Below are positions 35,778 through 44,468 of a stretch of 64,000 nt of DNA, piece by piece. The notes under the pieces are model-generated. The model was not told the origin of the DNA, did not search any database, and saw only the letters and a program-made list of their open reading frames with translations. How positions within the stretch are numbered: position 1 is the first letter of the stretch; every line of letters starts with the position of its first letter. Location: assembly GCA_036656615.1 (NCBI GenBank), contig JAVXHY010000007.1, forward strand, positions 18,008-82,007. The letters are read 5' to 3'. The stretch comes from CAUPWF01 sp036656615. GTDB lineage: Bacteria; Bacillota; Clostridia; Lachnospirales; Lachnospiraceae. Position numbers and translations under genes: made by a program.

Positions 35778-37640
35778 TTATTTTTGAAGAGATGGATGCA
35801 CCGGCTTACCATTTGCAAAATAGCGATCATACCATAACAGGAATATATAAACTGCCCATATCTTTCTACTATTATCGTGCTTTCCTGCTTTATGTTCTTC
35901 CAGTAAGCGATTCAAATAGGAACGTTCAAAAAATTGTTCCGACTCTTTTGTTTCAAATTGATTTTTAACTCTTGTATAATATGGCTCTTCTTTCAGCCAA
36001 ACACGAATGGGAATTGGAAATCCCAATTTCTTCTTTTCTGCTGTTTTGCTTCGGATTACCCGATCTGCCGCTGCTCTCAGTGCTATCTTGGTCTTAGGCG
36101 CTCTGATTTTATAGTCCAATGGCAATGTTTGGGCGAGATTTAAGACTTCTTTATCCAAAAACGGCACCCGCACCTCCAAGGAATTTGCCATACCCATTTT
36201 ATCACCCTTCATTAAAATATCATGTACTAACCAAAGGTGCAAATCTACATACTGCATCTTTGTAACTGGATCTTTTCCCTTTACTCGATCATATAAGGGG
36301 GCCGTTACCTGTTGGATGCTTTGCTGGGATTTTCTTTTCAAAAGTTTATTTGCTTCTTTTTCTGTAAACATGGTAGTGGGATTCGCAAAATAGCGTTCTT
36401 CCAACGTCTTTCCATGTCGGATTAGAAATCCACGTCCTTTCAAGTCTCTTGGAAGACAATTCTCTGCTATTTTCCCCAGCAATCGGCGAATACACATTGG
36501 AATCTTATCAAATCCAGTATATTCGATGGGCTCACAGTAAATATTATATCCTCCAAATAATTCATCCGATCCTTCCCCAGAAAGAACTACTTTCACCTTT
36601 TTAGCAGCCTCACGGCTGAGAAAAAACAATGCAACAGCAGCTGGATCTGCCACTGGTTCATCCATATAATATTGAATATCTGATAAACAATCCCAATATT
36701 CCTCCGGTGTAATAACCTTGGCATCGTTAGTCATATGAATGCTTGCAGCAAACTCCTTGGCATCTTGTATTTCACTATATTGTTTGTCATCAAATCCTAC
36801 GGTAAAGGTATGATCTACTTGTCCCAAATAAGTTAAATAGCTAGAATCTACTCCACTAGAAAGATAGGATGCAACTTCCACATCACTTATTTTGTGTTTT
36901 GCCACCGAATCCTTCATAGTCATTTCTATTTCATCTACAAATTCACCAAAAGACTTCTCTTTATTTTCAGAAAATTGAGGTTCAAAAAAGCGTGTAATCT
37001 CCATCTTTCCATTCTCATAAGTGAAATAATGTCCTGGCTGCAGACACAATACCCCTTTGAAAAAAGTTTCATTTGTGGGAACAAATTGAAAAGACAAATA
37101 GACTCCTAACACATCTTCATTAAATATTTTATCAAATTTAGGATGTTCCATGAAAGATTTGATTTCTGAACCAAACAAAAAAGTATCATTCATTTGTGCA
37201 TAATAGAATGGTTTTACTCCAAATATATCACGTGCTCCAAATAATTTTTTCTTTTCTGTATCCCATATGACAAACGCATACATACCTCTGAGACGATTCA
37301 CTAGCTGTTCTCCCCATTGTTCATATCCATGAAGTAAGGTTTCTGAATCTGTCTGAGTCTTGAATTCATGTCCTGCCTCTATCAATTCTTCCCGCAGCTC
37401 CTGATAGTTATATATTTCTCCATTAAATACCAGTACTTTTGTTCGGTCTTCATTATATAATGGCTGATCTCCCATTGCGCTTAAATCAATAATGCTCAAA
37501 CGTCGGAATCCGAGTGCAGCCTCATCATCTGTATAAGTGCCTGCACTGTCTGGCCCACGATGTATAATCGTATTCATCATGTTCTCCAACACTTGCTCTT
37601 TATCTTCAACTCGACCTACAAATCCTGTAAATCCGCACAT
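35778..37640 (-). CDS. asnB: Glutamine-hydrolysing asparagine synthetase
   Basis: Cytoplasmic enzyme of 620 residues that makes asparagine from aspartate, glutamine and ATP. The N-terminal class II glutaminase domain starts with the nucleophile Cys2 (MCGFTGFVG) and has RGPDSAGTY, FNGEIYNYQELR; the synthetase domain has SYLSSGVDSSYL (PP-loop), LSGEGSDELFGGY and the C-terminal VRVPFLDKEV. Complete and normal length. The ATG has AAAGGAG. It has its own promoter and is followed directly by a SEDS gene, an unusual but same-direction pairing. Confidence 0.96.
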   Translation of the reverse strand: MCGFTGFVGRVEDKEQVLENMMNTIIHRGPDSAGTYTDDEAALGFRRLSIIDLSAMGDQPLYNEDRTKVLVFNGEIYNYQELREELIEAGHEFKTQTDSETLLHGYEQWGEQLVNRLRGMYAFVIWDTEKKKLFGARDIFGVKPFYYAQMNDTFLFGSEIKSFMEHPKFDKIFNEDVLGVYLSFQFVPTNETFFKGVLCLQPGHYFTYENGKMEITRFFEPQFSENKEKSFGEFVDEIEMTMKDSVAKHKISDVEVASYLSSGVDSSYLTYLGQVDHTFTVGFDDKQYSEIQDAKEFAASIHMTNDAKVITPEEYWDCLSDIQYYMDEPVADPAAVALFFLSREAAKKVKVVLSGEGSDELFGGYNIYCEPIEYTGFDKIPMCIRRLLGKIAENCLPRDLKGRGFLIRHGKTLEERYFANPTTMFTEKEANKLLKRKSQQSIQQVTAPLYDRVKGKDPVTKMQYVDLHLWLVHDILMKGDKMGMANSLEVRVPFLDKEVLNLAQTLPLDYKIRAPKTKIALRAAADRVIRSKTAEKKKLGFPIPIRVWLKEEPYYTRVKNQFETKESEQFFERSYLNRLLEEHKAGKHDNSRKIWAVYIFLLWYDRYFANGKPVHPSLQK

Positions 37641-37686
37641 ACTTGTTCTCCTTTATATTTCCTTCTATCATTAATTAAACCATCTA

Positions 37687-37715
37687 ATTATACCCTTATA
37701 TATCAATGAAAACAA
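37687..37715 (-). promoter_or_regulatory. Sigma-A-type promoter of asnB
   Basis: Minus strand -35 TTGTTT (37710-37715), 17-nt spacer, -10 TATAAT (37687-37692), about 47 nt upstream of the asnB start codon. Confidence 0.6.
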
Positions 37716-37734
37716 GTTATATTTTTTATGAAGA

Positions 37735-39003
37735 TCAAGAAGTAAATTTTGTGATCAATAATTCATATTCTTTCGATATCTGATCATACATCTCAATGAC
37801 CGGTATCTGTTTTGCATGAGTCGCTTTCATAATAAAGTCAAATTGTTCTATGACTACATTACATACTTCTCTAGATAACTTTCCAGTATCTCTCATATTT
37901 TTAATAATATCCAAGGTTGTTTCTTTGGAGAACTCTCTTTTGTAACTACGCTTACCTACCAAGGCACTCACTACATCCGCAACTGCTACGATCTTTTCCG
38001 ATAGCGTGAGTTCTTCTTCTTTGAGACCATATGGATATCCGCTTCCGTCTAGCTTCTCATGATGACGAACTGCAATTTTGCACACTTCATCCGTCACCAA
38101 TCCACTGATGATTTTCTCTGTAAAGGTGACGTGTGTTTTCATAATATCCATTTCTTCTTTACTTAGTCGGCCTGGAGATTCCAAAATACTAAGAGGGGTT
38201 GCCATTTTACCTAAATCATGCAGCAAGGAACCCCAATATATTTTCTTACATTCTATTTCCGACATTCCATAATATGCTGCAATTTCCATGGAAATGGAAT
38301 TTGTGCTAATCGTATGAGATACCGTATATTCACTTCTAAAATCAATAGAGTGTATCAGCATTTTCAAATATTGAATTCCATCGTCTATCGTAATATTAAG
38401 CTGACTCCTTACCCGACTGGTAACATCACGAAATTTACCATTTTTCAGGCTAAGAGCCACCTGGTTTTGTTTATTCGCCTGTAGAAAAAGATCTACATAT
38501 TTGGGATAGAATCTTCCAACTTCTGCTGTTAGTTTTTCTTCAAAATTCACATTGACACCACCATTAATAATTAACATATCAATTCGATCCGCCAACGCTA
38601 GTAATGCTGCATATTTCCAATTTGGTGGCTGAATTTTTAAGAGTTTTTCATACCATACATGATGATAAAGAACCGATTCTGCATATTTGTTTAATGGAGA
38701 AATATTTTTCAGAAAAAGATAGCCATAGATAGAGTGCTTCCAAATATCATGAGTTTCAAAATTCATCATTTGGGTAATCTCCTCTGTCTTATAAGCTCCT
38801 ACATCATGGAATAGACCAAGCATATATATTTGATCTTTATATAATTCTTCAAACAATCCACCCTGCTTGCAGATTTTCAAAGCAATATATGCTACTCGTT
38901 CTCCATGTTCTACTAGACGAGAATCTACCAAACACAATGTACTACTGATGACTCTAATAATTTCCTCTTTCTTTATAATTGATTCTTGGCTAATCTTCTC
39001 CAT
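37735..39003 (-). CDS. Tandem HD / HD-GYP domain protein
   Basis: Cytoplasmic protein of 422 residues with two HD modules and no membrane segment. The N-terminal HD region (HGERVAYIALKI, MLGLFHDVG near 80) and a C-terminal HD-GYP domain from about 210 (HTISTNSISMEIAA, GSLLHDLGKM, VRHHEKLDGSGYPYGL). The GYP motif and all HD residues are intact, so cyclic-di-GMP phosphodiesterase activity is likely; the N-terminal HD role is unknown. A weak TAGGTAGAG precedes the ATG. It stands between asnB and the pfl operon. Confidence 0.88.
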   Translation of the reverse strand: MEKISQESIIKKEEIIRVISSTLCLVDSRLVEHGERVAYIALKICKQGGLFEELYKDQIYMLGLFHDVGAYKTEEITQMMNFETHDIWKHSIYGYLFLKNISPLNKYAESVLYHHVWYEKLLKIQPPNWKYAALLALADRIDMLIINGGVNVNFEEKLTAEVGRFYPKYVDLFLQANKQNQVALSLKNGKFRDVTSRVRSQLNITIDDGIQYLKMLIHSIDFRSEYTVSHTISTNSISMEIAAYYGMSEIECKKIYWGSLLHDLGKMATPLSILESPGRLSKEEMDIMKTHVTFTEKIISGLVTDEVCKIAVRHHEKLDGSGYPYGLKEEELTLSEKIVAVADVVSALVGKRSYKREFSKETTLDIIKNMRDTGKLSREVCNVVIEQFDFIMKATHAKQIPVIEMYDQISKEYELLITKFTS

Positions 39004-39031
39004 ATTCTCTACCTATCTATTCTACAAGTTA

Positions 39032-39742
39032 TTACTGATTCTGATAGCAATCCCACACACGTTGAATTGTTTCATCTGTTCCTTCTGCATATTGATCAAA
39101 AGCAAATTCTATACCAAGCTTACTATATTTTTCTTTACATAATTTACGAAAGGGTAGAAACTCTACTTTCTCAATGCATTCATAACCAGAAACAAATGCC
39201 TTCAAACGTCTTATATTATCCGAATTATCATTCAATCCCGGAACAATCACCTGACGAATCCAAGTAGCAATTTCCATTTGATTCAATGTATGAAGAAACC
39301 CTAATACTGTATCAAGAGATCCTCCTGTATACCGTTCATAATCCTCTTGGGTTGTCATTTTTAAATCCAAAAGGACCAAATCTGTATAGTCCAATAACTT
39401 TTGTACATTTGTATTCATAATACAGCCACTGGTATCTAGACAAGTATGAATTTTCTCTTCCCTACATAGGGCAAAGACTTCTTTCACAAATTCTGCTTGG
39501 AGCAATGCTTCTCCACCCGAGATCGTAATTCCACCTTTACTTCCATAGTACTTCCGAAATCTCAAGGCTTTTTTAAGAATATCCTGTGGGTCAGCTGTTT
39601 CATGATATTCATTTAAAAGCCAAGTATCCGGATTATGACAGTAAGCACACCGGAGTGGGCACCCCTGTAAGAACACTAAAAATCGAATGCCCGGACCATC
39701 CAAGGTACCCATAGATTGATAAGAGTGAATATAACCCTTCAT
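39032..39742 (-). CDS. pflA: Pyruvate formate-lyase activating enzyme
   Basis: Radical SAM glycyl-radical activase of 236 residues. The N-terminal GTLDGPGIRFLVFLQGCPLRCAYCHNPDTW carries the CX3CX2C cluster motif; GGITISGGEALLQ is the SAM-binding glycine motif. It installs the glycyl radical on PflB encoded 3 nt upstream. GAGGTT near the pflB stop serves as ribosome-binding site, so translation is probably coupled. It shares the ZTP-riboswitch-controlled transcript. Confidence 0.96.
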   Translation of the reverse strand: MKGYIHSYQSMGTLDGPGIRFLVFLQGCPLRCAYCHNPDTWLLNEYHETADPQDILKKALRFRKYYGSKGGITISGGEALLQAEFVKEVFALCREEKIHTCLDTSGCIMNTNVQKLLDYTDLVLLDLKMTTQEDYERYTGGSLDTVLGFLHTLNQMEIATWIRQVIVPGLNDNSDNIRRLKAFVSGYECIEKVEFLPFRKLCKEKYSKLGIEFAFDQYAEGTDETIQRVWDCYQNQ

Positions 39743-39745
39743 AAT

Positions 39746-41986
39746 TTACATAACCTCATGGAAGGTTCGCATAATGACTTCCCGCTGCTGTTCTCTGGAC
39801 AATTTGTGAAAGTTCACCGCATAACCAGATACACGAATGGTGAGATTCGGATATTTAGAAGGATCTTCATAAGCCTCTTCTAATGTTTTTCTATTTAGAA
39901 CATTGATATTAATATGATGAGCCTTTTGTCCAAAATATCCATCTAATATTTGAACTAAATTGGCAATTCGTTCTTCCTTCTGATTTCCCAGTGCTTGTGG
40001 TGTGATAGAAAATGTATTAGAAATACCATCTCTGCAATCCATATAAGATAGTTTTGCCACGGAGTTCAGTGATGCCAATGCTCCCTGCTCCTCTCGATTA
40101 TGCATTGGATTAGCGCCTGGCGCAAATGCAGCTCCTGCAGGTCGTCCATCTGGAGTTGCTCCGGTTTTCTTTCCATACATCACATTTGATGTAATAGTGA
40201 GTACTGACAACGTATGAATCGCATTCCGATATGTACTGGTCTTACGCAGTTCAGATATCATGTCATTTAATAACATACTGGCAATATCATCTACACGGTC
40301 ATCATCATTTCCATATTTGGGGAATTCTCCTGTAGTTTCAAAGTCTGTAATATAGCCCTTTTCATTTCTAATTGGTTTTACAGATGCATATTTAATTGCA
40401 CTTAAAGAGTCTGTAAGTACAGATAGCCCTGCAACACCACATGCCATAAAGCGTTCTACCTCTGTATCATGCAAGGCCATTTGGGTCTTTTCATAAGCAT
40501 ATTTATCATGCATATAATGAATGGCATTTAGTGTATTGATATATAACTTGCAGATCCATTCCTTATATACTTGGAAGCTTTGAAGTACCTGGTCATAAGA
40601 TAAGACATCTCCTTCAAATACGGAGCCCTTGGGTCCAATCTGTGAATCTGTATAGGTATCATACCCTCCATTTAACGCCAAAAGCAATAATTTCGGCAAA
40701 TTACATCTTGCTCCAAAGAACTGCATTTGTTTTCCTATCTGCATAGCAGATACGCAACAAGCGATTCCATAATCATCCCCATAAACAGGTCTCATCAAAT
40801 CATCATTTTCATATTGTATAGAATCTGTATCAATGGATACCTTGGCACAAAAATCTTTAAATCCTTGTGGAAGCTGTTCTGACCAAAGCACCGTCAGATT
40901 TGGTTCTGGAGCTGCTCCCAAATTATATAATGTATTCAGAAAGCGGAAGGAATTCTTAGTGACTAAAGTCTTACCCTCTACCATCATGCCCCCAAGAGCT
41001 TCCGTAATCCACATAGGATCTCCCCCAAAGAGTTCATTATAGTCCGGTGTTCTCAAATGCCTTGCCATACGTAATTTCATGACAAAATGATCCACTAATT
41101 CCTGCGCTTTTATTTCATCAAGAATGCCTGCTTCTATATCGCGTTTGATGTAAATATCCAAAAAGCTGCTGACCCTTCCCAAAGACATCGCAGCACCATT
41201 TTGTTCCTTAATGGATCCTAAGTAAGCAAAATAAGTCCATTGGAATGCCTCTTGTGCTGTATTTGCAGGTTGGGAAATATCGATTCCATACATCTGTGCC
41301 ATTTCTTTCATTTTACCTAAGAATACAATTTGCTGGTACACTTCTTCTGTCAAACGAATACGCTCAACATCAAAGCCCTCATCGGCAATATGCTTCTTGT
41401 CGTCTTTCTTTTCCTCAATCAAAGCATCCACTCCATAAAGTGCCACCCTTCGATAGTCTCCAATAATACGCCCTCTTCCATACGCATCAGGAAGACCAGT
41501 AAGTATCCCTGCATGTCTTACTTTCTTCATCTCATCTGTATAAACACGAAACACCCCATCATTATGAGTCGTTCGATATTGAAATTCTTGTTCAATCTTA
41601 TCAGAAAGCTTGTATCCATATGCTTCACAAGCTTTGCGTGCCATATTAATTCCACCAAAAGGGTTCACCCCTCTCTTTAATGGGCGATTCGTCTGAAGTC
41701 CAACAATGAGCTCTTCCTCTTTGTCTAAATACCCCGGTTGATAAGCCGTTAGAGATGATACTTCCTGAGTATCAATATCTAAAACACCACCAAAATTTTG
41801 TTCTACACTCAATAATTGATTCAGTTTCTGCATCAACTTGTCTGTTCGATCTGTTTTATCTGCTAAAAAAGAGGCATCCCCTTCATAGGAACTAACATTT
41901 GATTTGATAAAATCACTTACATTAATTTCTTTTTTCCAAGTTTCTCCCCTAAAACCATTCCATTGCTTTGCATTTTGTTGTACCAT
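39746..41986 (-). CDS. pflB: Formate C-acetyltransferase (pyruvate formate-lyase)
   Basis: Glycyl radical enzyme of about 746 residues that converts pyruvate and CoA to acetyl-CoA and formate anaerobically. The catalytic Cys-Cys pair is in GIACCVSAMQIGKQ and the glycyl-radical site near the C-terminus in TIRVSGYAVNF. GGAGG precedes the ATG at 41986; an in-frame GTG lies within that site. A ZTP riboswitch and a consensus promoter lie upstream. Formate made here feeds 10-formyl-tetrahydrofolate used in purine synthesis, which explains the ZTP control. Confidence 0.97.
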   Translation of the reverse strand: MVQQNAKQWNGFRGETWKKEINVSDFIKSNVSSYEGDASFLADKTDRTDKLMQKLNQLLSVEQNFGGVLDIDTQEVSSLTAYQPGYLDKEEELIVGLQTNRPLKRGVNPFGGINMARKACEAYGYKLSDKIEQEFQYRTTHNDGVFRVYTDEMKKVRHAGILTGLPDAYGRGRIIGDYRRVALYGVDALIEEKKDDKKHIADEGFDVERIRLTEEVYQQIVFLGKMKEMAQMYGIDISQPANTAQEAFQWTYFAYLGSIKEQNGAAMSLGRVSSFLDIYIKRDIEAGILDEIKAQELVDHFVMKLRMARHLRTPDYNELFGGDPMWITEALGGMMVEGKTLVTKNSFRFLNTLYNLGAAPEPNLTVLWSEQLPQGFKDFCAKVSIDTDSIQYENDDLMRPVYGDDYGIACCVSAMQIGKQMQFFGARCNLPKLLLLALNGGYDTYTDSQIGPKGSVFEGDVLSYDQVLQSFQVYKEWICKLYINTLNAIHYMHDKYAYEKTQMALHDTEVERFMACGVAGLSVLTDSLSAIKYASVKPIRNEKGYITDFETTGEFPKYGNDDDRVDDIASMLLNDMISELRKTSTYRNAIHTLSVLTITSNVMYGKKTGATPDGRPAGAAFAPGANPMHNREEQGALASLNSVAKLSYMDCRDGISNTFSITPQALGNQKEERIANLVQILDGYFGQKAHHININVLNRKTLEEAYEDPSKYPNLTIRVSGYAVNFHKLSREQQREVIMRTFHEVM

Positions 41987-42068
41987 TTTGTCCTCCACTT
42001 TTCATTTGTGCTTTTTATAGTTACAGCAATTAGGGATTGTCAATGCCTTCTCAACTTTTCATCATATG

Positions 42069-42160
42069 AAAAAAGGCAACCCTAATCGGGCTGCCCAGAC
42101 GGTCGGCGGATAATTCTATGCTCCCTTGTGGTTATCCACAATCTCCGTCAGTCACATAGA
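42069..42160 (-). ncRNA. ZTP (pfl motif) riboswitch
   Basis: On the minus strand the conserved elements appear in order: GTGACTGACGG, a GTGG-ATAA-CCAC hairpin, GGGAGC, and CCGTCTGGGC, flanked by a CTAT/ATAG closing stem. They match the pfl/ZTP aptamer closely. An overlapping terminator (GGCAGCCC pairing with GGGTTGCC, then six T; 42069-42095) uses bases of the last aptamer stem. Ligand ZTP/ZMP should favour antitermination and pflBA expression. Confidence 0.93.
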
Positions 42161-42180
42161 ACTTTTAGTAATATAGTTAA

Positions 42181-42209
42181 ATTATAAATGTATTCCAATA
42201 AATTGTCAA
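42181..42209 (-). promoter_or_regulatory. Consensus sigma-A promoter of the pfl operon
   Basis: Minus strand -35 TTGACA (42204-42209), 17-nt spacer, -10 TATAAT (42181-42186): a perfect consensus. Transcription would start near 42174, just ahead of the ZTP aptamer. Confidence 0.85.
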
Positions 42210-42224
42210 TCCATTTTCCGCCTT

Positions 42225-43193
42225 TTATTCTCTAAGACTTGCTAATTTTTGCTTTGTTTTATCATCATTTTCTTTCAGCTCTAAAGCACAAATACTGCTC
42301 AAAAAACGTTCAAACTTGGAATAACCATAATCTTGAACTCGAAATCCACTATATTTTTCATGAACTTTTCGTCCGATTGTGCCAATATCCATTGCCGTAT
42401 TTCGAAGCAGACTTGTAATATAATCTTCTATTTCCGATTTGGATGTCTTATTATCGGCAATCATTACACTGGTAGTAGTTCCATCTTTAATCAATTCAAA
42501 TTCTGCCATATCTTCCACAAATGTAGTCAAAGACTTATATCCATAATTACGAATATCAAAATCAGAATAAGTCTTCACCAATTGGCTGCCTACTTCTCCT
42601 AATCCCGTTGTCTTTCCATTTGCATCTTTTCTAATAATAATATCTTTAATTGCTTCTTTAATTGTGTCTAATTCCATTCCGGAATCATTTTGTACATCAT
42701 CCAAAACAACATGATCTATCTCAATAGGTTCCACAATTGGTTCATTTTCACTGGTATCATTTTCTACCAGTATTTCTAATCCTTTATATTCTGTACAAGC
42801 AGCTTTCAAGGAACGAGATGCATCTCTCTTACCCATCCCAATTACTTCCATTCCGCCTTCCGAAAGTCGATTTACCAGTCTCGTAAAATCACTGTCGCTG
42901 GAAACAATACAAAACCCTTCCACCTTGTCTGTATGCAGAATATCCATTGCATCAATGACCAACATAATATCCGAAGAATTCTTAGCCTTGGAATATCTAG
43001 GTTGTTGTACTTGTACGATGGAATGCTCAATTGCCTTTTCATTCCATTTGGCAAGCATGGGATTTGTGAAGTCACCATACATACGCTTGTAAGAAGCCAC
43101 TCCGTATTCTGCGATTTCACTTAAAATGCCTTCTACATACTCTGCACTGATATTCTCTGCGTCTATGAGCAATGCAAATTTCTTGTTATCCAT
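42225..43193 (-). CDS. NYN-domain protein with two LOTUS (OST-HTH) domains
   Basis: Cytoplasmic protein of about 322 residues. The N-terminal NYN/PIN-like nuclease domain has acidic residues in ALLIDAENIS, KNSSDIMLVIDAMD and IVSSDSDFTRLVNRL. A linker of about 30 acidic residues is followed by two OST-HTH/LOTUS modules (about 170-245 with YGYKSLTTFVEDM, and about 255-315 with YGYSKFERFLSSI). The family is linked to RNA binding and cleavage; the target is unknown. The ATG at 43193 follows GGAGGTG. Its gene lies alone between terminators and upstream of the pfl promoter. Confidence 0.9.
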   Translation of the reverse strand: MDNKKFALLIDAENISAEYVEGILSEIAEYGVASYKRMYGDFTNPMLAKWNEKAIEHSIVQVQQPRYSKAKNSSDIMLVIDAMDILHTDKVEGFCIVSSDSDFTRLVNRLSEGGMEVIGMGKRDASRSLKAACTEYKGLEILVENDTSENEPIVEPIEIDHVVLDDVQNDSGMELDTIKEAIKDIIIRKDANGKTTGLGEVGSQLVKTYSDFDIRNYGYKSLTTFVEDMAEFELIKDGTTTSVMIADNKTSKSEIEDYITSLLRNTAMDIGTIGRKVHEKYSGFRVQDYGYSKFERFLSSICALELKENDDKTKQKLASLRE

Positions 43194-43248
43194 ATTCACC
43201 TCCATGATCTTAATATTTCTTTATTTGATTGACTTGCTGCGTCTTTTC

Positions 43249-43280
43249 AAAACACCCCGCTATGTCTGGCGGGGTGTTTT
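43249..43280 (-). terminator. Terminator after fba
   Basis: Perfect 12-bp stem AAAACACCCCGC/GCGGGGTGTTTT (43249-43260 and 43269-43280, 8-nt loop) between fba and the NYN-LOTUS gene; it has T on both sides. Confidence 0.85.
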
Positions 43281-43306
43281 CATTGTGTATGGTGTGTACC
43301 TTTTTC

Positions 43307-44242
43307 TTATGCTTTGTCTTTGCTTCCTAGAACCTCTGAAATCTTATGTCCCACCAGTTCTTTCACATTTGCGCGACCAACCTTTAAGTATTCTCTAGGA
43401 TCAAATGCAGATGGTTTGGTAAATAAAACTTCACGTATACCTGCCGTCATAGCTAAACGTAAATCAGAGTCTATATTAATCTTACAAACAGCAGATGTCG
43501 CTGCTTTTCTTAGCATCTCCTCTGGTATACCAATTGCATCAGCCAAATTGCCGCCATATTGCTGTATCGTCTTCACATATTCTTGTGTGACAGAAGATGC
43601 TCCATGAAGTACAATTGGAAATCCTGGTATCCTTTTTTCGATTTCTTCTAAAATATCGAAGCGAAGCATTGGTGTTTGTCCAGGTTTAAACTTAAATGCA
43701 CCATGACTTGTTCCAATGGCTATTGCCAAAGAATCTACACCCGTGCGTTTTACAAATTCTTCAACTTCATTGGGATTTGTATAAGAGGCATCCTCTGCCG
43801 TTACATTTACATCATCTTCTATTCCTGCAAGCTTTCCTAATTCACCTTCTACTACACAACCATGTGCATGTGCATATTCTACTACCTCTTTAGTAAGTCT
43901 CACATTCTCTTCAAAAGAATGTTTGGAACCGTCAATCATAACTGAGGTGAATCCCCCATCAATACATGACTTGCAAATCGCAAAATCTTCACCATGATCC
44001 AAATGCAATGCTACAGGCACATTACTTTCCAGTAAAGCTGCTTCAACTAATTTCACTAGGTAATTATGCTTTGCGTACTTTCTTGCTCCAGCTGACACCT
44101 GTAGAATAACCGGTGACTTATTCTCCTCTGCCGCTTCCATAATTCCTTGAATAAGTTCCATATTGTTCACATTAAACGCCCCTATAGCATAACCACCTTC
44201 ATAGGCTTTTTTGAACATTTCCGTTGTTGTTACTAATGCCAT
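43307..44242 (-). CDS. fba: Class II fructose-bisphosphate aldolase
   Basis: Zinc-dependent glycolytic and gluconeogenic aldolase, 311 residues. The metal-binding and active-site motifs are seen: AIGAFNVNNMELIQGI, PVALHLDHGEDF, VMIDGSKHSFEENV, GELGKLAGIED, IAIGTSHGAFKF, and FPIVLHGASSV with conserved histidines. Cytoplasmic, single gene. The ATG has GTGAGG. An inverted repeat overlaps its probable promoter; a terminator follows. Confidence 0.96.
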   Translation of the reverse strand: MALVTTTEMFKKAYEGGYAIGAFNVNNMELIQGIMEAAEENKSPVILQVSAGARKYAKHNYLVKLVEAALLESNVPVALHLDHGEDFAICKSCIDGGFTSVMIDGSKHSFEENVRLTKEVVEYAHAHGCVVEGELGKLAGIEDDVNVTAEDASYTNPNEVEEFVKRTGVDSLAIAIGTSHGAFKFKPGQTPMLRFDILEEIEKRIPGFPIVLHGASSVTQEYVKTIQQYGGNLADAIGIPEEMLRKAATSAVCKINIDSDLRLAMTAGIREVLFTKPSAFDPREYLKVGRANVKELVGHKISEVLGSKDKA

Positions 44243-44290
44243 GTTATTGTCCTCACTTTCTATTCTTGTACTATCAAAGGTTCTTCTACC

Positions 44291-44330
44291 ATTCTAATAC
44301 AAAGTAGTATGGTTTGGCAACCCAAACCAT
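44291..44330 (-). promoter_or_regulatory. fba promoter with overlapping 9-bp inverted repeat
   Basis: Minus strand -35 TTGCCA (44315-44320), 18-nt spacer, -10 TAGAAT (44291-44296). A perfect inverted repeat ATGGTTTGG/CCAAACCAT with a 4-nt spacer (44309-44317 and 44322-44330) covers the -35, suggesting an operator for an unidentified regulator. Confidence 0.5.
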
Positions 44331-44468
44331 CGCTTATCAACCACTCTTTTTTATTTATCTGCTTTACGGTTTTCCAATTCTAGCGTATCCCCATAAAATG
44401 TATATCCATTCTTCCTCTCTATTAGCTTGATGTCTTTCATCCTTGATGAATCATATGACAGCTCATTT

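Noticed and set aside
35746..35778. ATG overlapping the asnB stop as start of the second SEDS gene
   Set aside because: No ribosome-binding sequence precedes it, while GAGGGATAG precedes the ATG at 35745 and gives the usual basic N-terminus.
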